This document shows positions 13,581-20,038 of a DNA stretch of 20,343 nt, in pieces. This DNA is from JAAOYC01 sp036481345 (GTDB taxonomy: Archaea; Nanobdellota; Nanobdellia; Woesearchaeales; WJKL01): positions 1 to 20,343 of the forward strand of contig JAZGHU010000027.1 in assembly GCA_036481345.1 (NCBI GenBank). Direction: 5' to 3'. The notes under the pieces were generated by a model that saw only the letters and a list, made by a program, of their open reading frames with translations, was not told the origin of the DNA and did no database searches. The position numbers were made by a program, and so were the translations under genes. Numbering within the stretch: position 1 is the stretch's first letter; every line of letters begins with the position of its first letter.

Positions 13581-14456
13581 ATGGAAATCAGGAAACTTGT
13601 AAAATCAGGAGCAGCGTCTCATACAATAGCTCTTCCTAAAGATTGGCTGACTAAAAACAAACTAAAAAAAGGAGATCTGCTATATATAACAGAGAAAGAT
13701 AATGAATTAATTGTTTCTTCTGATACAAAGGCTCCAAAACAAGAGAAAAAAGAAATCTCTATTACTTTAGATAACAAAGAGATAAACACAATAAGAAGGC
13801 AGACAATCTCTGCATATATCAATAACTATACTATCTTTACATTTCACGGAGATTCTTTAAATAAAAAGCTAGAAGAAATAAGAAAAATCTTAGATAATTT
13901 CCTTGCATTAGAAATAATCGAGCAGACTGCAACAAAATTAGTTGCAAAAGACTTTCTTAATCTAGAAGAATTCTCTATGTCTAACACAATAAGAAGAATG
14001 GACATGCTAACTCGTTCTATAATCTCCGACGCTAAAAAAGGAAAAGATGAGTCTCAAGCATTAGAATTCAGAGATTATGAAGTAGACAAGCTTTTCTTCT
14101 TGATGTCTCGTTTAATAAGATCAAACTTAGCAGAACCATCTTCAAAACTTCCTAATATAAAAGCTATGTCAACATGGTGGTTAGCTAAGAATCTAGAATC
14201 AATTGCAGATGCTGCTAAAAACATAAGCAAATCATTCAGCAAGGATATTGAAAGTTTTTATGATGAAGCAGAACAATACTATTTAGACTGCATCAAAGCC
14301 TATGTGAAAGAAGACAAAGAACTAGCAGATAAACAGATTGCAAAAAGAATACAACTTCTTAAAAAACTAGACAAATTCAAAGGAGACAACAAATACCGTC
14401 TCAAAAATCTATTAAACAACTCAAGAAATATTGCAAAAATAGTTTTAGATAGCTGA
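13581..14456 (+). CDS. AbrB-PhoU fusion, phosphate-type uptake regulator
   Basis: A 291-residue archaeal PhoU-family protein. Residues 1-50 are an AbrB/SpoVT swapped-hairpin DNA-binding domain (MEIRKLVKSGAASHTIALPKDWL, then KGDLLYITEKDNELIVSS). The rest is helical, with PhoU-like bundles (SNTIRRMDMLTRSIISDA, FRDYEVDKLFFLMSRLIRSNL, WWLAKNLESIADAAKNIS). Such proteins are thought to regulate phosphate transport or related genes in archaea; no pst genes are in this window. The frame opens at GTG 13572, but that GTG is part of the Shine-Dalgarno GGGTGAT, so I choose ATG 13581. Palindromes in its promoter suggest autoregulation. Its stop is one base from the end of the convergent Zn-ribbon gene. 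Confidence 0.88.
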   Translation: MEIRKLVKSGAASHTIALPKDWLTKNKLKKGDLLYITEKDNELIVSSDTKAPKQEKKEISITLDNKEINTIRRQTISAYINNYTIFTFHGDSLNKKLEEIRKILDNFLALEIIEQTATKLVAKDFLNLEEFSMSNTIRRMDMLTRSIISDAKKGKDESQALEFRDYEVDKLFFLMSRLIRSNLAEPSSKLPNIKAMSTWWLAKNLESIADAAKNISKSFSKDIESFYDEAEQYYLDCIKAYVKEDKELADKQIAKRIQLLKKLDKFKGDNKYRLKNLLNNSRNIAKIVLDS

Positions 14457-14457
14457 A

Positions 14458-14847
14458 TTATTTTTTCTTTCCTTTCCCAGCCAATTGCTTAAATGATTGG
14501 ATAATATCAATCATATATTTTCCTTCATCTAACTTGAAAATAAGTGGCTCGTTCTTAAACAGATGAACAAGATCAAGTTCATATTTTCCAGGAGATAAAA
14601 CTCTTATTGCTTCAATATCAAGAATAACAGGATCACTTTTATCAACTTCACTTCCAACAAGATCAAATATATCCTTCTCAATCTCTTCTTTATCTTTCTT
14701 AGAAAGTTGAGCAGTCTTCTCTTGAACTTCTTTTAATTTATCCTTTTTGATATAGAAAAATAGCTTACCACCACAATTACAGCCCTGTAGAATCTCTTCT
14801 GCGCCATCATCATACATGGTACTGCATCTTACACATTGGTGTGGCAT
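14458..14847 (-). CDS. Zn-ribbon protein, DUF2072 (COG3364) family
   Basis: A 129-residue protein with an N-terminal zinc ribbon: CVRCSTMYDDGAEEILQGCNCGG, with Cys5, Cys8 and a second pair at about 23 and 25. The second pair is CxC where relatives usually have CxxC, apparently lacking one residue. A charged linker (about 38-75) leads to a C-terminal part IRVLSPGKYELDLVHLF and GKYMIDIIQSFKQL, the rest of the DUF2072 pattern. As I recall, databases name this family OapC, an origin-associated archaeal protein; its biochemical role is unknown. It is the last gene of a minus-strand cluster with DUF2073 and an Era-like GTPase. A GAGGT motif seven bases before the ATG sets the start. The same pair of families is neighbouring in many archaea, which supports the call. 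Confidence 0.8.
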   Translation of the reverse strand: MPHQCVRCSTMYDDGAEEILQGCNCGGKLFFYIKKDKLKEVQEKTAQLSKKDKEEIEKDIFDLVGSEVDKSDPVILDIEAIRVLSPGKYELDLVHLFKNEPLIFKLDEGKYMIDIIQSFKQLAGKGKKK

Positions 14848-14898
14848 TTATCCTACCTCTTTTTTCATAGAAAAAATATGGTCAGGGAAATCTTGCAT
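14848..14898 (-). CDS. Possible 16-codon upstream ORF between DUF2073 and the Zn-ribbon gene
   Basis: ATG at 14898 begins the peptide MQDFPDHIFSMKKEVG, whose TAA directly abuts the ATG of the Zn-ribbon gene (TAAATG). It has its own Shine-Dalgarno, GAGGT inside the last codons of the DUF2073 gene, eight bases before the ATG. The spacer thus has two copies of an A-rich GAGGTA start context. A coupling or leader peptide is possible; chance is also possible at this length. Confidence 0.3.
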   Translation of the reverse strand: MQDFPDHIFSMKKEVG

Positions 14899-14904
14899 TT
14901 TCCG

Positions 14905-15297
14905 TTACCTCTTTTTCCTTTTTCTTGTTTTTGTATCTTTAGTCAACAGCTCTATCTTTGTTGGATCTTTTTTGATTTCTTTTACAACAGAAGCAGGCCC
15001 AATGATAGTCATTCCTTGTCTATCTCCTAATAGCATTCCAAAAATAGCATTCCTCATCTTCCTAACACCACTAACATCTGCTACACTAGGATCAATAACA
15101 GCTAATTCTATTCCTTTGAAATCCTTACTGATTTCTTCCATTGTTGCTTTTATTAGTTCTGTTTCTTCCTCTTTTTTTAATCTGCCCTGCAACAAAACTA
15201 TCTTATTCTCTTTAGCAATATTCAACAATTTCCTTATTCTTCCAACAGAGCTCAATCCTTCAATTTCACTATAAGGCATAAAAGTTAAAGTCACCAT
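14905..15297 (-). CDS. DUF2073-family archaeal protein
   Basis: A 130-residue protein with an alpha/beta pattern: an opening strand VTLTFMPYSEIEGLSSVGRI, a central ELAVIDPSVADVSGVRKMRNAIFGMLLGDRQGMTIIGPASVVKEI block that I recognise as the DUF2073 core, and a basic tail ending TRKRKKR that could bind nucleic acid. To my recollection the family is also called OapB in recent databases. Function is unknown. The gene starts three bases after the GTPase stop, with GGTGA in the GTPase's last codons serving as Shine-Dalgarno, so the GTPase and this protein are translated from one mRNA. The conserved pairing suggests that the two act together. Confidence 0.82.
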   Translation of the reverse strand: MVTLTFMPYSEIEGLSSVGRIRKLLNIAKENKIVLLQGRLKKEEETELIKATMEEISKDFKGIELAVIDPSVADVSGVRKMRNAIFGMLLGDRQGMTIIGPASVVKEIKKDPTKIELLTKDTKTRKRKKR

Positions 15298-15300
15298 CTT

Positions 15301-15939
15301 TTATTTCACCACTTTAAACAGAGCATCGTAAAAATCCTGGATATTTTTTCCATATTTAGCAGAGACTCCCACAACACCATATTGAGGGAATGCATCTTGG
15401 ATTCTTTTTACATCTGCTTTTTTCAAATCAACTTTATTAGCTACAAGCAAGACAGGAATGTCTCTTGCAGCTAAATTTCCAATAATTGTTATATTAACTT
15501 GACTATAAGGATCTTTTGTTGCATCCAACACAATAGTAACTGCATCCATATCATCCAGCCACTTAATAGAGTCTACAACACCCTTAGTTGCTTCCTTTGC
15601 TCTCTTCTTAGCCTGGCTTGCTTTCATCCCTGCTTTCATAAAATCTTCATAATCAATCTTTGTTGCAATTCCAGGAGTATCTACTAAATTAAAAGCAAGC
15701 TCTTTTTTTCCGTCTTTAGACTTTATATTAACTTGCTCCTTTATTATAATTTCCCTTGTTTCGTGAGCAACATTAGAAACAGTACTCATATCTTCTCCTA
15801 ACCAGTCTTGGCAGATCTTATTAGCTAATGTAGATTTTCCTGCATTAGGTGGCCCATATAAGCCTAATTTGACCTGGCCTTTGCCTTTAAAAAAATTCTT
15901 AAAGAATTTATTTATAAAATTTTGAAATAGTTTCCTCAT
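15301..15939 (-). CDS. Era-like small GTPase of the DUF2072/DUF2073 cluster
   Basis: A 212-residue single-domain GTPase. G1 is GPPNAGKS (residues 29-36), G3 is LVDTPGIATK, G4 is VANKVDLKKAD and G5 is VSAKYGKN; TVSNVAHETREI supplies the switch I threonine. A helical insertion (YEDFMKAGMKASQAKKRAKEATKGVVDSIKWL) lies after G3. The N-terminal 20 residues are basic and aromatic (FQNFINKFFKNFFKGKG) and may bind membrane or RNA. It lacks the KH domain of true Era. It is first in an operon with DUF2073 and then the Zn-ribbon protein, a partnership seen in other archaea. TTTATAAA (15974-15981) would start transcription near 15950, giving a leader of about 11 bases that begins with the Shine-Dalgarno GTGAGG (15945-15950). 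Confidence 0.88.
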   Translation of the reverse strand: MRKLFQNFINKFFKNFFKGKGQVKLGLYGPPNAGKSTLANKICQDWLGEDMSTVSNVAHETREIIIKEQVNIKSKDGKKELAFNLVDTPGIATKIDYEDFMKAGMKASQAKKRAKEATKGVVDSIKWLDDMDAVTIVLDATKDPYSQVNITIIGNLAARDIPVLLVANKVDLKKADVKRIQDAFPQYGVVGVSAKYGKNIQDFYDALFKVVK

Positions 15940-15973
15940 ATAATCCTCACAAATAACTATTTTAAGATTGTTG

Positions 15974-15981
15974 TTTATAAA
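15974..15981 (-). promoter_or_regulatory. TATA box of the GTPase-DUF2073-Zn-ribbon operon
   Basis: TTTATAAA is centred 38 nt before the GTPase ATG, so the expected start is about 15950 and the leader is almost only the GTGAGG ribosome-binding site. It lies between the MCM-like gene's stop and the GTPase, giving the operon its own promoter. Confidence 0.5.
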
Positions 15982-15986
15982 TTTTT

Positions 15987-17138
15987 TTATTTTGTTTGAT
16001 CTATTTTCAAGCTTTCTCTAACAATCTCTTTTACTCTTTCTATATCTTTCTCTTCAACAGCAGCTCTTCTTTCCATTCTTGCCAATCCTTTGCATAACCT
16101 CATAAAACCAATTGTCATTCTTGGAGATATTTCAACAAGATAATTACTCTCCTTTTCCTTTAATTCAGCTATAAACTCAACTACTTTGCCTTGTATAGGC
16201 TTTGGAAAATCTACATTCTTCACAGTTTTGACATATTCAATATAGTCTTTGACAAATTGGATATCATCTTTGTTTAATTCCCCTTTCTCCCCTGCAACAA
16301 TATGTTCTGTTATTTTCTTAAACTTCTTTAAATCAGGTCTTTTAATAAAGAAAGTTAAATGAAACCTTGTTAATAATGCAGAATCAAATGGTATCTGTTT
16401 TTTTAATTCAATCATGTTCTTTCCAGTAAACTTATCCCCTTTTGGGTTTGCTGTTGCTAATATCTTTGCTCTTGCATCAAATCTGTAATGCAATCCAGCT
16501 TTATCATATGTAATAAACCCTTTTTCCATGGCATTATACAATCCTGCTCTTGATTCCTCTTTCATCAGGTTTAATTCATCTATACAGCAGATTCCTTGGT
16601 CAGCTAATGGTAATAATCCCTTCATAACCTCTCTTCCTCTTACTGTAACTACTAATCCTGCTCCTGAAGTTCCACTTCCTAATCCAAATGAAGAAATAGG
16701 GCTTAAATTAAATGTACTTCTTAGAATATCTGTTTTTCCTGTTCCTGGGTCTCCTAATAACAATAAATGAACTGGCTGTACAGCAAATAGTTGTATTGCT
16801 GCTGCTTTCTTAATAACATTCATCCCAGTTATATTTGGAGCAATCAATTTGCTTATTTTATCAAACGCTTCTTCTGAAAACCTTCTAAACAACTTTTCCT
16901 CAAAAGCTTTTTTTATATCTTCATTAACTTCACTAGTATCAACTTCATCTGTTTTAGCTATTATTTGAGGAAATTCAACAGATCCTGCCATAGAAGTATC
17001 TAAATGCTCAATTTCCAAAGAAATCTTCTTTTCCTTAAGTAGCTTTTTTACTAATTTTATTCTTTTTATCTCAATTATTCCTTCTAAAGACTTCAAAGCT
17101 ACCTTATCTTCTTCTTTTATTCTTGAAAAAAGCCCCAT
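15987..17138 (-). CDS. Short MCM-like AAA+ ATPase
   Basis: A 383-residue AAA+ ATPase closest in pattern to the MCM helicase core. Walker A is LLLGDPGTGKTD (residues 127-137; true MCMs have GDPGxxKS). GTSGAGLVVTVRG corresponds to the MCM presensor region. Walker B is GICCIDELNLM (182-192), sensor 1 is ILATANPKGDKF (Asn231), the LLTRFHLTFFI block carries the Arg finger, and EISPRMTIGFMRLCKGLARMERR matches the MCM C-terminal lid. It lacks the 250-residue N-terminal OB-fold and zinc domain of replicative MCM (about 650-700 residues in total); instead, the first 100 residues are short and charged. MoxR-type ATPases are the main alternative. It probably acts as a remodelling ATPase, and the neighbours hint at a replication link (inferred). 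TAAATAAAA (17161-17169) is centred 27 nt before the ATG, so it is leaderless. Confidence 0.8.
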   Translation of the reverse strand: MGLFSRIKEEDKVALKSLEGIIEIKRIKLVKKLLKEKKISLEIEHLDTSMAGSVEFPQIIAKTDEVDTSEVNEDIKKAFEEKLFRRFSEEAFDKISKLIAPNITGMNVIKKAAAIQLFAVQPVHLLLLGDPGTGKTDILRSTFNLSPISSFGLGSGTSGAGLVVTVRGREVMKGLLPLADQGICCIDELNLMKEESRAGLYNAMEKGFITYDKAGLHYRFDARAKILATANPKGDKFTGKNMIELKKQIPFDSALLTRFHLTFFIKRPDLKKFKKITEHIVAGEKGELNKDDIQFVKDYIEYVKTVKNVDFPKPIQGKVVEFIAELKEKESNYLVEISPRMTIGFMRLCKGLARMERRAAVEEKDIERVKEIVRESLKIDQTK

Positions 17139-17160
17139 ATAACTACTTTGAAATGGGGGC

Positions 17161-17220
17161 TAAATAAAAAGTTTTGGTTATTTTTAACCAAAACTCTGTA
17201 AATGAATAAGTGACATTTAC
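17161..17220 (-). promoter_or_regulatory. MCM-like gene promoter with flanking perfect inverted repeats
   Basis: On the minus strand the TATA box is at 17161-17169. Directly behind it, where the BRE would be, lies a perfect 11-bp inverted repeat with a TTTT centre: AGTTTTGGTTA (17170-17180) and TAACCAAAACT (17185-17195). A second repeat, GTAAATG (17198-17204) and CATTTAC (17214-17220), follows. They look like operators or a structured DNA site. Confidence 0.5.
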
Positions 17221-17269
17221 TTTAGTTTTTGTAAAAATTTGACCATTTCCTATATAAAAAACCAAATAG

Positions 17270-17332
17270 TTTATATATAGAGTAGTATTACATAGCTATA
17301 ATTATCAATAATTGATAATAACTAGCGAGGTG
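17270..17332 (+). promoter_or_regulatory. Promoter and palindromic leader of the DUF5679 zinc-ribbon gene
   Basis: TTTATATATA (17270-17279) predicts a start near 17302. Beginning there is a perfect 9-bp inverted repeat with a single central base, ATTATCAAT-A-ATTGATAAT (17301-17319), framed by GCTA (17295-17298) and TAGC (17323-17326). The strong Shine-Dalgarno GAGGTG (17327-17332) follows at once, six bases before the ATG. In DNA this could be an operator; in RNA, a hairpin next to the ribosome site. Confidence 0.55.
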
Positions 17333-17338
17333 TTATAC

Positions 17339-17491
17339 ATGCCAGATTATGAAGGAAGATGCATGAAATGCAAAAAACAAGTAAAAATTCAAAATGCCGA
17401 AGAAGTAGTTATGAAGAACGGTATGAAAGCTGCAAAAGGAACATGTGGAAAGTGCGGCACAAAAGTATTTAGAATTTTAGGAAAAGCTTAA
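17339..17491 (+). CDS. Small zinc-ribbon protein, DUF5679 family
   Basis: A 50-residue protein with two CxxC knuckles, CMKC (residues 8-11) and CGKC (36-39), enclosing the conserved EEVVMKNGMKAAKGT and ending TKVFRILGKA. This matches the DUF5679 zinc-ribbon family known from bacteria and archaea; the function is unknown, with nucleic-acid or protein binding likely for such ribbons. The start is well set by GAGGTG six bases upstream. It has its own promoter with a perfect palindrome at the transcript start and a hairpin terminator around its stop, so it is a tightly delimited, probably well-expressed single gene. Confidence 0.88.
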   Translation: MPDYEGRCMKCKKQVKIQNAEEVVMKNGMKAAKGTCGKCGTKVFRILGKA

Positions 17492-17503
17492 GGCTTTTTT
17501 TTT
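17482..17503 (+). terminator. Hairpin terminator overlapping the DUF5679 gene stop codon
   Basis: AAAAGC (17482-17487) pairs with GCTTTT (17493-17498); the loop TTAAG holds part of the TAA stop, and a run of nine T begins at 17495. It has the same design as the terminator of ppdK. Confidence 0.6.
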
Positions 17504-17541
17504 CTTTTTTTCTTTAAAAAACAAATTTTTGGGTGTAATTT

Positions 17542-17772
17542 GTGGTGGATTTAAGCGAATTAAAAAACGAAAATTTTGATGATTTAGTAAGAAAGTGTGC
17601 TACAATTATTTCTAAAACAAACAAAGGGCTAGAAATAATGGATATTTCTACATTTGAAACACTCAAAGCAACAATTGATGAAGAATTGTTCAATCAAGCA
17701 AGTGTAAATGATCAAGTTACCTATGTTCAAGCAGATGATGGCATAAAAGTTCTAGAAGTAAGGAAGCGATAA
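17542..17772 (+). CDS. Hypothetical 76-aa acidic protein before the HerA-like gene
   Basis: A small soluble protein of 76 residues with a helix-rich N-terminus (LSELKNENFDDLVRKCATII) and a C-terminal strand pattern (DQVTYVQADDGIKVLEVRK). I do not recognise a family. It starts at GTG, supported by TTTAAA (17513-17518) centred 26 nt upstream, the spacing of the leaderless genes here; a second GTG follows at once. It precedes the HerA-like gene by 60 bases, but that gene has its own TATA box, so co-expression is not assured. Confidence 0.6.
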   Translation: MVDLSELKNENFDDLVRKCATIISKTNKGLEIMDISTFETLKATIDEELFNQASVNDQVTYVQADDGIKVLEVRKR

Positions 17773-17832
17773 TTCAATTTTTCTAAATTAAATCAATAAA
17801 ACATTTATATCAAATATTCTTTTTCTTTTCTT

Positions 17833-19356
17833 ATGACAGTAAAGGGACAGGTTATTTCAGGAGAATTTGGAAAGATACTTATCAGGCAGAAATCTGATAA
17901 AAATTTAGAACTTGGAGAACTATTAGTTGTTGACTCTGAAGATAGTAAAATACTATTGCAAGTATTTAGTTTACTCTATGGATCTCAAATATCAGATAAA
18001 AATCTTGAATTAATCTCTGGATTAAAGCTTGAAGAAGATAATGATCTAGAATTTATGGATCCTAATTTAAGAAATTACACTTTAGCTTATCTAAAACCAT
18101 TAGTCACAATAAGCAAAGACAACCTAAAACTCTGTAAAATACTTCCGCCATTCTTTTCATCTGTAAGAGAACTGACTGAAGAAGATCTAAAATTCTTAGA
18201 TAATCCAACAAATCCATTATCAATTGGAAATTTAAGATCTGGTTCTAAAAATATGCAAGTTCCTATTAATCTTGATGGTAAGAAAGTATTTTCCCATCAT
18301 ATATTGATTCCAGGAACTACAGGAAGAGGAAAATCTGTTTTGCTTAAAAACATGCTTTGGAATGTTATGGACAAAGATTATTGTGGAATTCTTGTTCTAG
18401 ATCCGCATGATGAATACTATGGAAGAAATGAGCTTGGCTTAAAAGATCACTCTTCTGGAAATCTTAGTTATTATACTTCTAATAATCCACCGCCTGGCTG
18501 CAAAAGCTTAAAAATAAATCTGAAAATAATAAAACCATCTCATTTTAATGGAGTAGCTGATTTCTCAGACCCTCAAAAACAATTGATGAACATGTACTAT
18601 AAACAATTTGGAAATAAATGGATAGAAGCAATCATCTTAGAAAGAAAACTCGAAGTTGTTTTCAGAGATGATACTCTTGCTGTAGTAAAAAGAAGATTAA
18701 TTTATCTTTTAGATTTAGACTTCTTACAGCATCAATTCAAATGCAATGGAATCTTTGATTTATCAGCAGGAGAAACAACCATTACAGATATCTGCTCAGA
18801 ATTAGAAAATTCAAAAACAGTTGTCATTGATACTTCTAACTTTCCATCTTCTATTGAATTATTGATTGGAAGTTTGATTGCAAATGAGATCTTCAGCCAT
18901 TACAAATCCTATAAGATAAATGGTTCTTTAAAAGACAAGCCAGTTATCTCCCTTGTTTTAGAAGAAGCACCCCGTGTTTTAGGAAAAGAAGTTCTGGAAA
19001 AAGGCTCTAATATATTTGCAACAATTGCTAGAGAAGGAAGAAAATTCCAAGTTGGATTAACAGCAATCACTCAATTGCCATCATTAATCCCAAGACAGAT
19101 CCTTGCTAATATGAATACTAAGATTATATTAGGTATTGAAATGAAGCCAGAAAGAGTTGCAATAATAGAATCAGCTTCTCAGGATCTATCAGAAGATGAT
19201 AGAAACATTGCTTCCTTAGATAAAGGAGAAGCAATAATCTCGTCTAACTTTACAAAATTTGCAACACCAATAGCAATTCCTTTTTTTGATGATATTGTAA
19301 AATCACAATCTTCTGAAGAAACAAAAAAAGACTTCTCAGGAATAGAACTATCTTGA
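17833..19356 (+). CDS. HerA-like FtsK/HerA-superfamily ATPase
   Basis: A 507-residue HerA-type ATPase. The first 60 residues form a small beta-rich HAS-barrel-like domain (VKGQVISGEFGKILIRQ). Walker A is IPGTTGRGKSVL (residues 159-170), Walker B is GILVLDPHDEYYG (185-197), and the late motifs are LVLEEAPRVLG, FATIAREGRKFQVGLTAITQLPSLIP and NMNTKIILGI, all typical of HerA. HerA hexamers translocate DNA and resect ends with the nuclease NurA; no nurA lies in this window. The family also includes unrelated anti-phage and conjugation ATPases, but no such context is seen. ATG 17833 has no Shine-Dalgarno and lies 26 nt after TTTATAT (17804-17810), so it is leaderless. The last nine bases overlap the convergent membrane-protein gene. 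Confidence 0.85.
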   Translation: MTVKGQVISGEFGKILIRQKSDKNLELGELLVVDSEDSKILLQVFSLLYGSQISDKNLELISGLKLEEDNDLEFMDPNLRNYTLAYLKPLVTISKDNLKLCKILPPFFSSVRELTEEDLKFLDNPTNPLSIGNLRSGSKNMQVPINLDGKKVFSHHILIPGTTGRGKSVLLKNMLWNVMDKDYCGILVLDPHDEYYGRNELGLKDHSSGNLSYYTSNNPPPGCKSLKINLKIIKPSHFNGVADFSDPQKQLMNMYYKQFGNKWIEAIILERKLEVVFRDDTLAVVKRRLIYLLDLDFLQHQFKCNGIFDLSAGETTITDICSELENSKTVVIDTSNFPSSIELLIGSLIANEIFSHYKSYKINGSLKDKPVISLVLEEAPRVLGKEVLEKGSNIFATIAREGRKFQVGLTAITQLPSLIPRQILANMNTKIILGIEMKPERVAIIESASQDLSEDDRNIASLDKGEAIISSNFTKFATPIAIPFFDDIVKSQSSEETKKDFSGIELS

Positions 19357-19959
19357 TTTCTTTAACATTTTCTTAACTTCTTCTTTAGAATAATAAGTTG
19401 GAATTAAGAACTGGATTATTTTCAAAGCAATAAGCAATACAAAAAACAAAACAACTGATGCTAATAAAGTATACTTGTCAAGAGGTATATCAGTATAGAT
19501 AAGCACAATTGCAGTATATGCAAAAACACTTGTTGGAACTGAACTAGAGATAAAAAAAGCCAGTTTTTTAGGCAGTATATGTAAAAAATCAGCAATAAAC
19601 AGCCATAAACTTCCAAGAGCTAAAACAACTATAACCATTGTTTCTCTAAAATGCCCAGCAATCAAATTCCAAAAAGAAGGTTCTGCTAATCTGCTCCAAA
19701 CTTGTCTGAATAAGTCCATTGCAACAAACACTAATGCCAATGTATTTCCAACAGCAGTATTCCAGCCAAGTTCCTCTTTCTTATACCTTCCAAAATAAAT
19801 ATCCATCAATATCAATGCTACAATTAAAGGAATTGTAATCCATAATAATGCAGAAAAATGATAAGGAGCAGTAACTAACTCCATAAATCTGTCAAAAGTC
19901 AGTTCAGTTATTGTTGCATTAACAACTGCTGTTGCATTTATTGTCTCATTAACAACCAT
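19348..19959 (-). CDS. Multi-pass membrane protein of unknown function
   Basis: A 203-residue protein with about five transmembrane helices (roughly residues 35-54, 68-86, 105-125, 130-152 and 163-187). The short N-terminal segment before the first helix is acidic and carries three N-glycosylation sequons in 16 residues (N4-E-T, N8-A-T, N14-A-T), which suggests an external N-terminus. The C-terminus is basic (KKMLKKSR), fitting the cytoplasm. No transport or enzyme motif is visible. TTTAAA (19984-19989) centred 27 nt before the ATG indicates a leaderless mRNA. Confidence 0.75.
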   Translation of the reverse strand: MVVNETINATAVVNATITELTFDRFMELVTAPYHFSALLWITIPLIVALILMDIYFGRYKKEELGWNTAVGNTLALVFVAMDLFRQVWSRLAEPSFWNLIAGHFRETMVIVVLALGSLWLFIADFLHILPKKLAFFISSSVPTSVFAYTAIVLIYTDIPLDKYTLLASVVLFFVLLIALKIIQFLIPTYYSKEEVKKMLKKSR

Positions 19960-19983
19960 AATCTTAGATTGTAGTAAAAACTA

Positions 19984-20014
19984 TTTAAAATTTTCTAAAA
20001 GAAACATTTATATA
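19984..20014. promoter_or_regulatory. Divergent TATA boxes for the membrane protein and the last gene
   Basis: TTTAAA (19984-19989) is 27 nt before the minus-strand ATG at 19959, and TTTATATA (20007-20014) is 28 nt before the plus-strand ATG at 20039. Here the divergent pair uses separate boxes. Confidence 0.55.
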
Positions 20015-20038
20015 CATATAAATTAAAAAAATTCTAAA

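Noticed and set aside
17139..17338. Firm call of a replication origin
   Set aside because: Palindromes and neighbours are suggestive, but there is no cdc6/orc1 gene, no recognisable ORB repeat set and no skew data in a single window.
17833..19356. HerA-like gene as part of an anti-phage defence system
   Set aside because: No nuclease, SIR2, DUF4297 or other defence partner is next to it; neighbours look like housekeeping or unknown genes.
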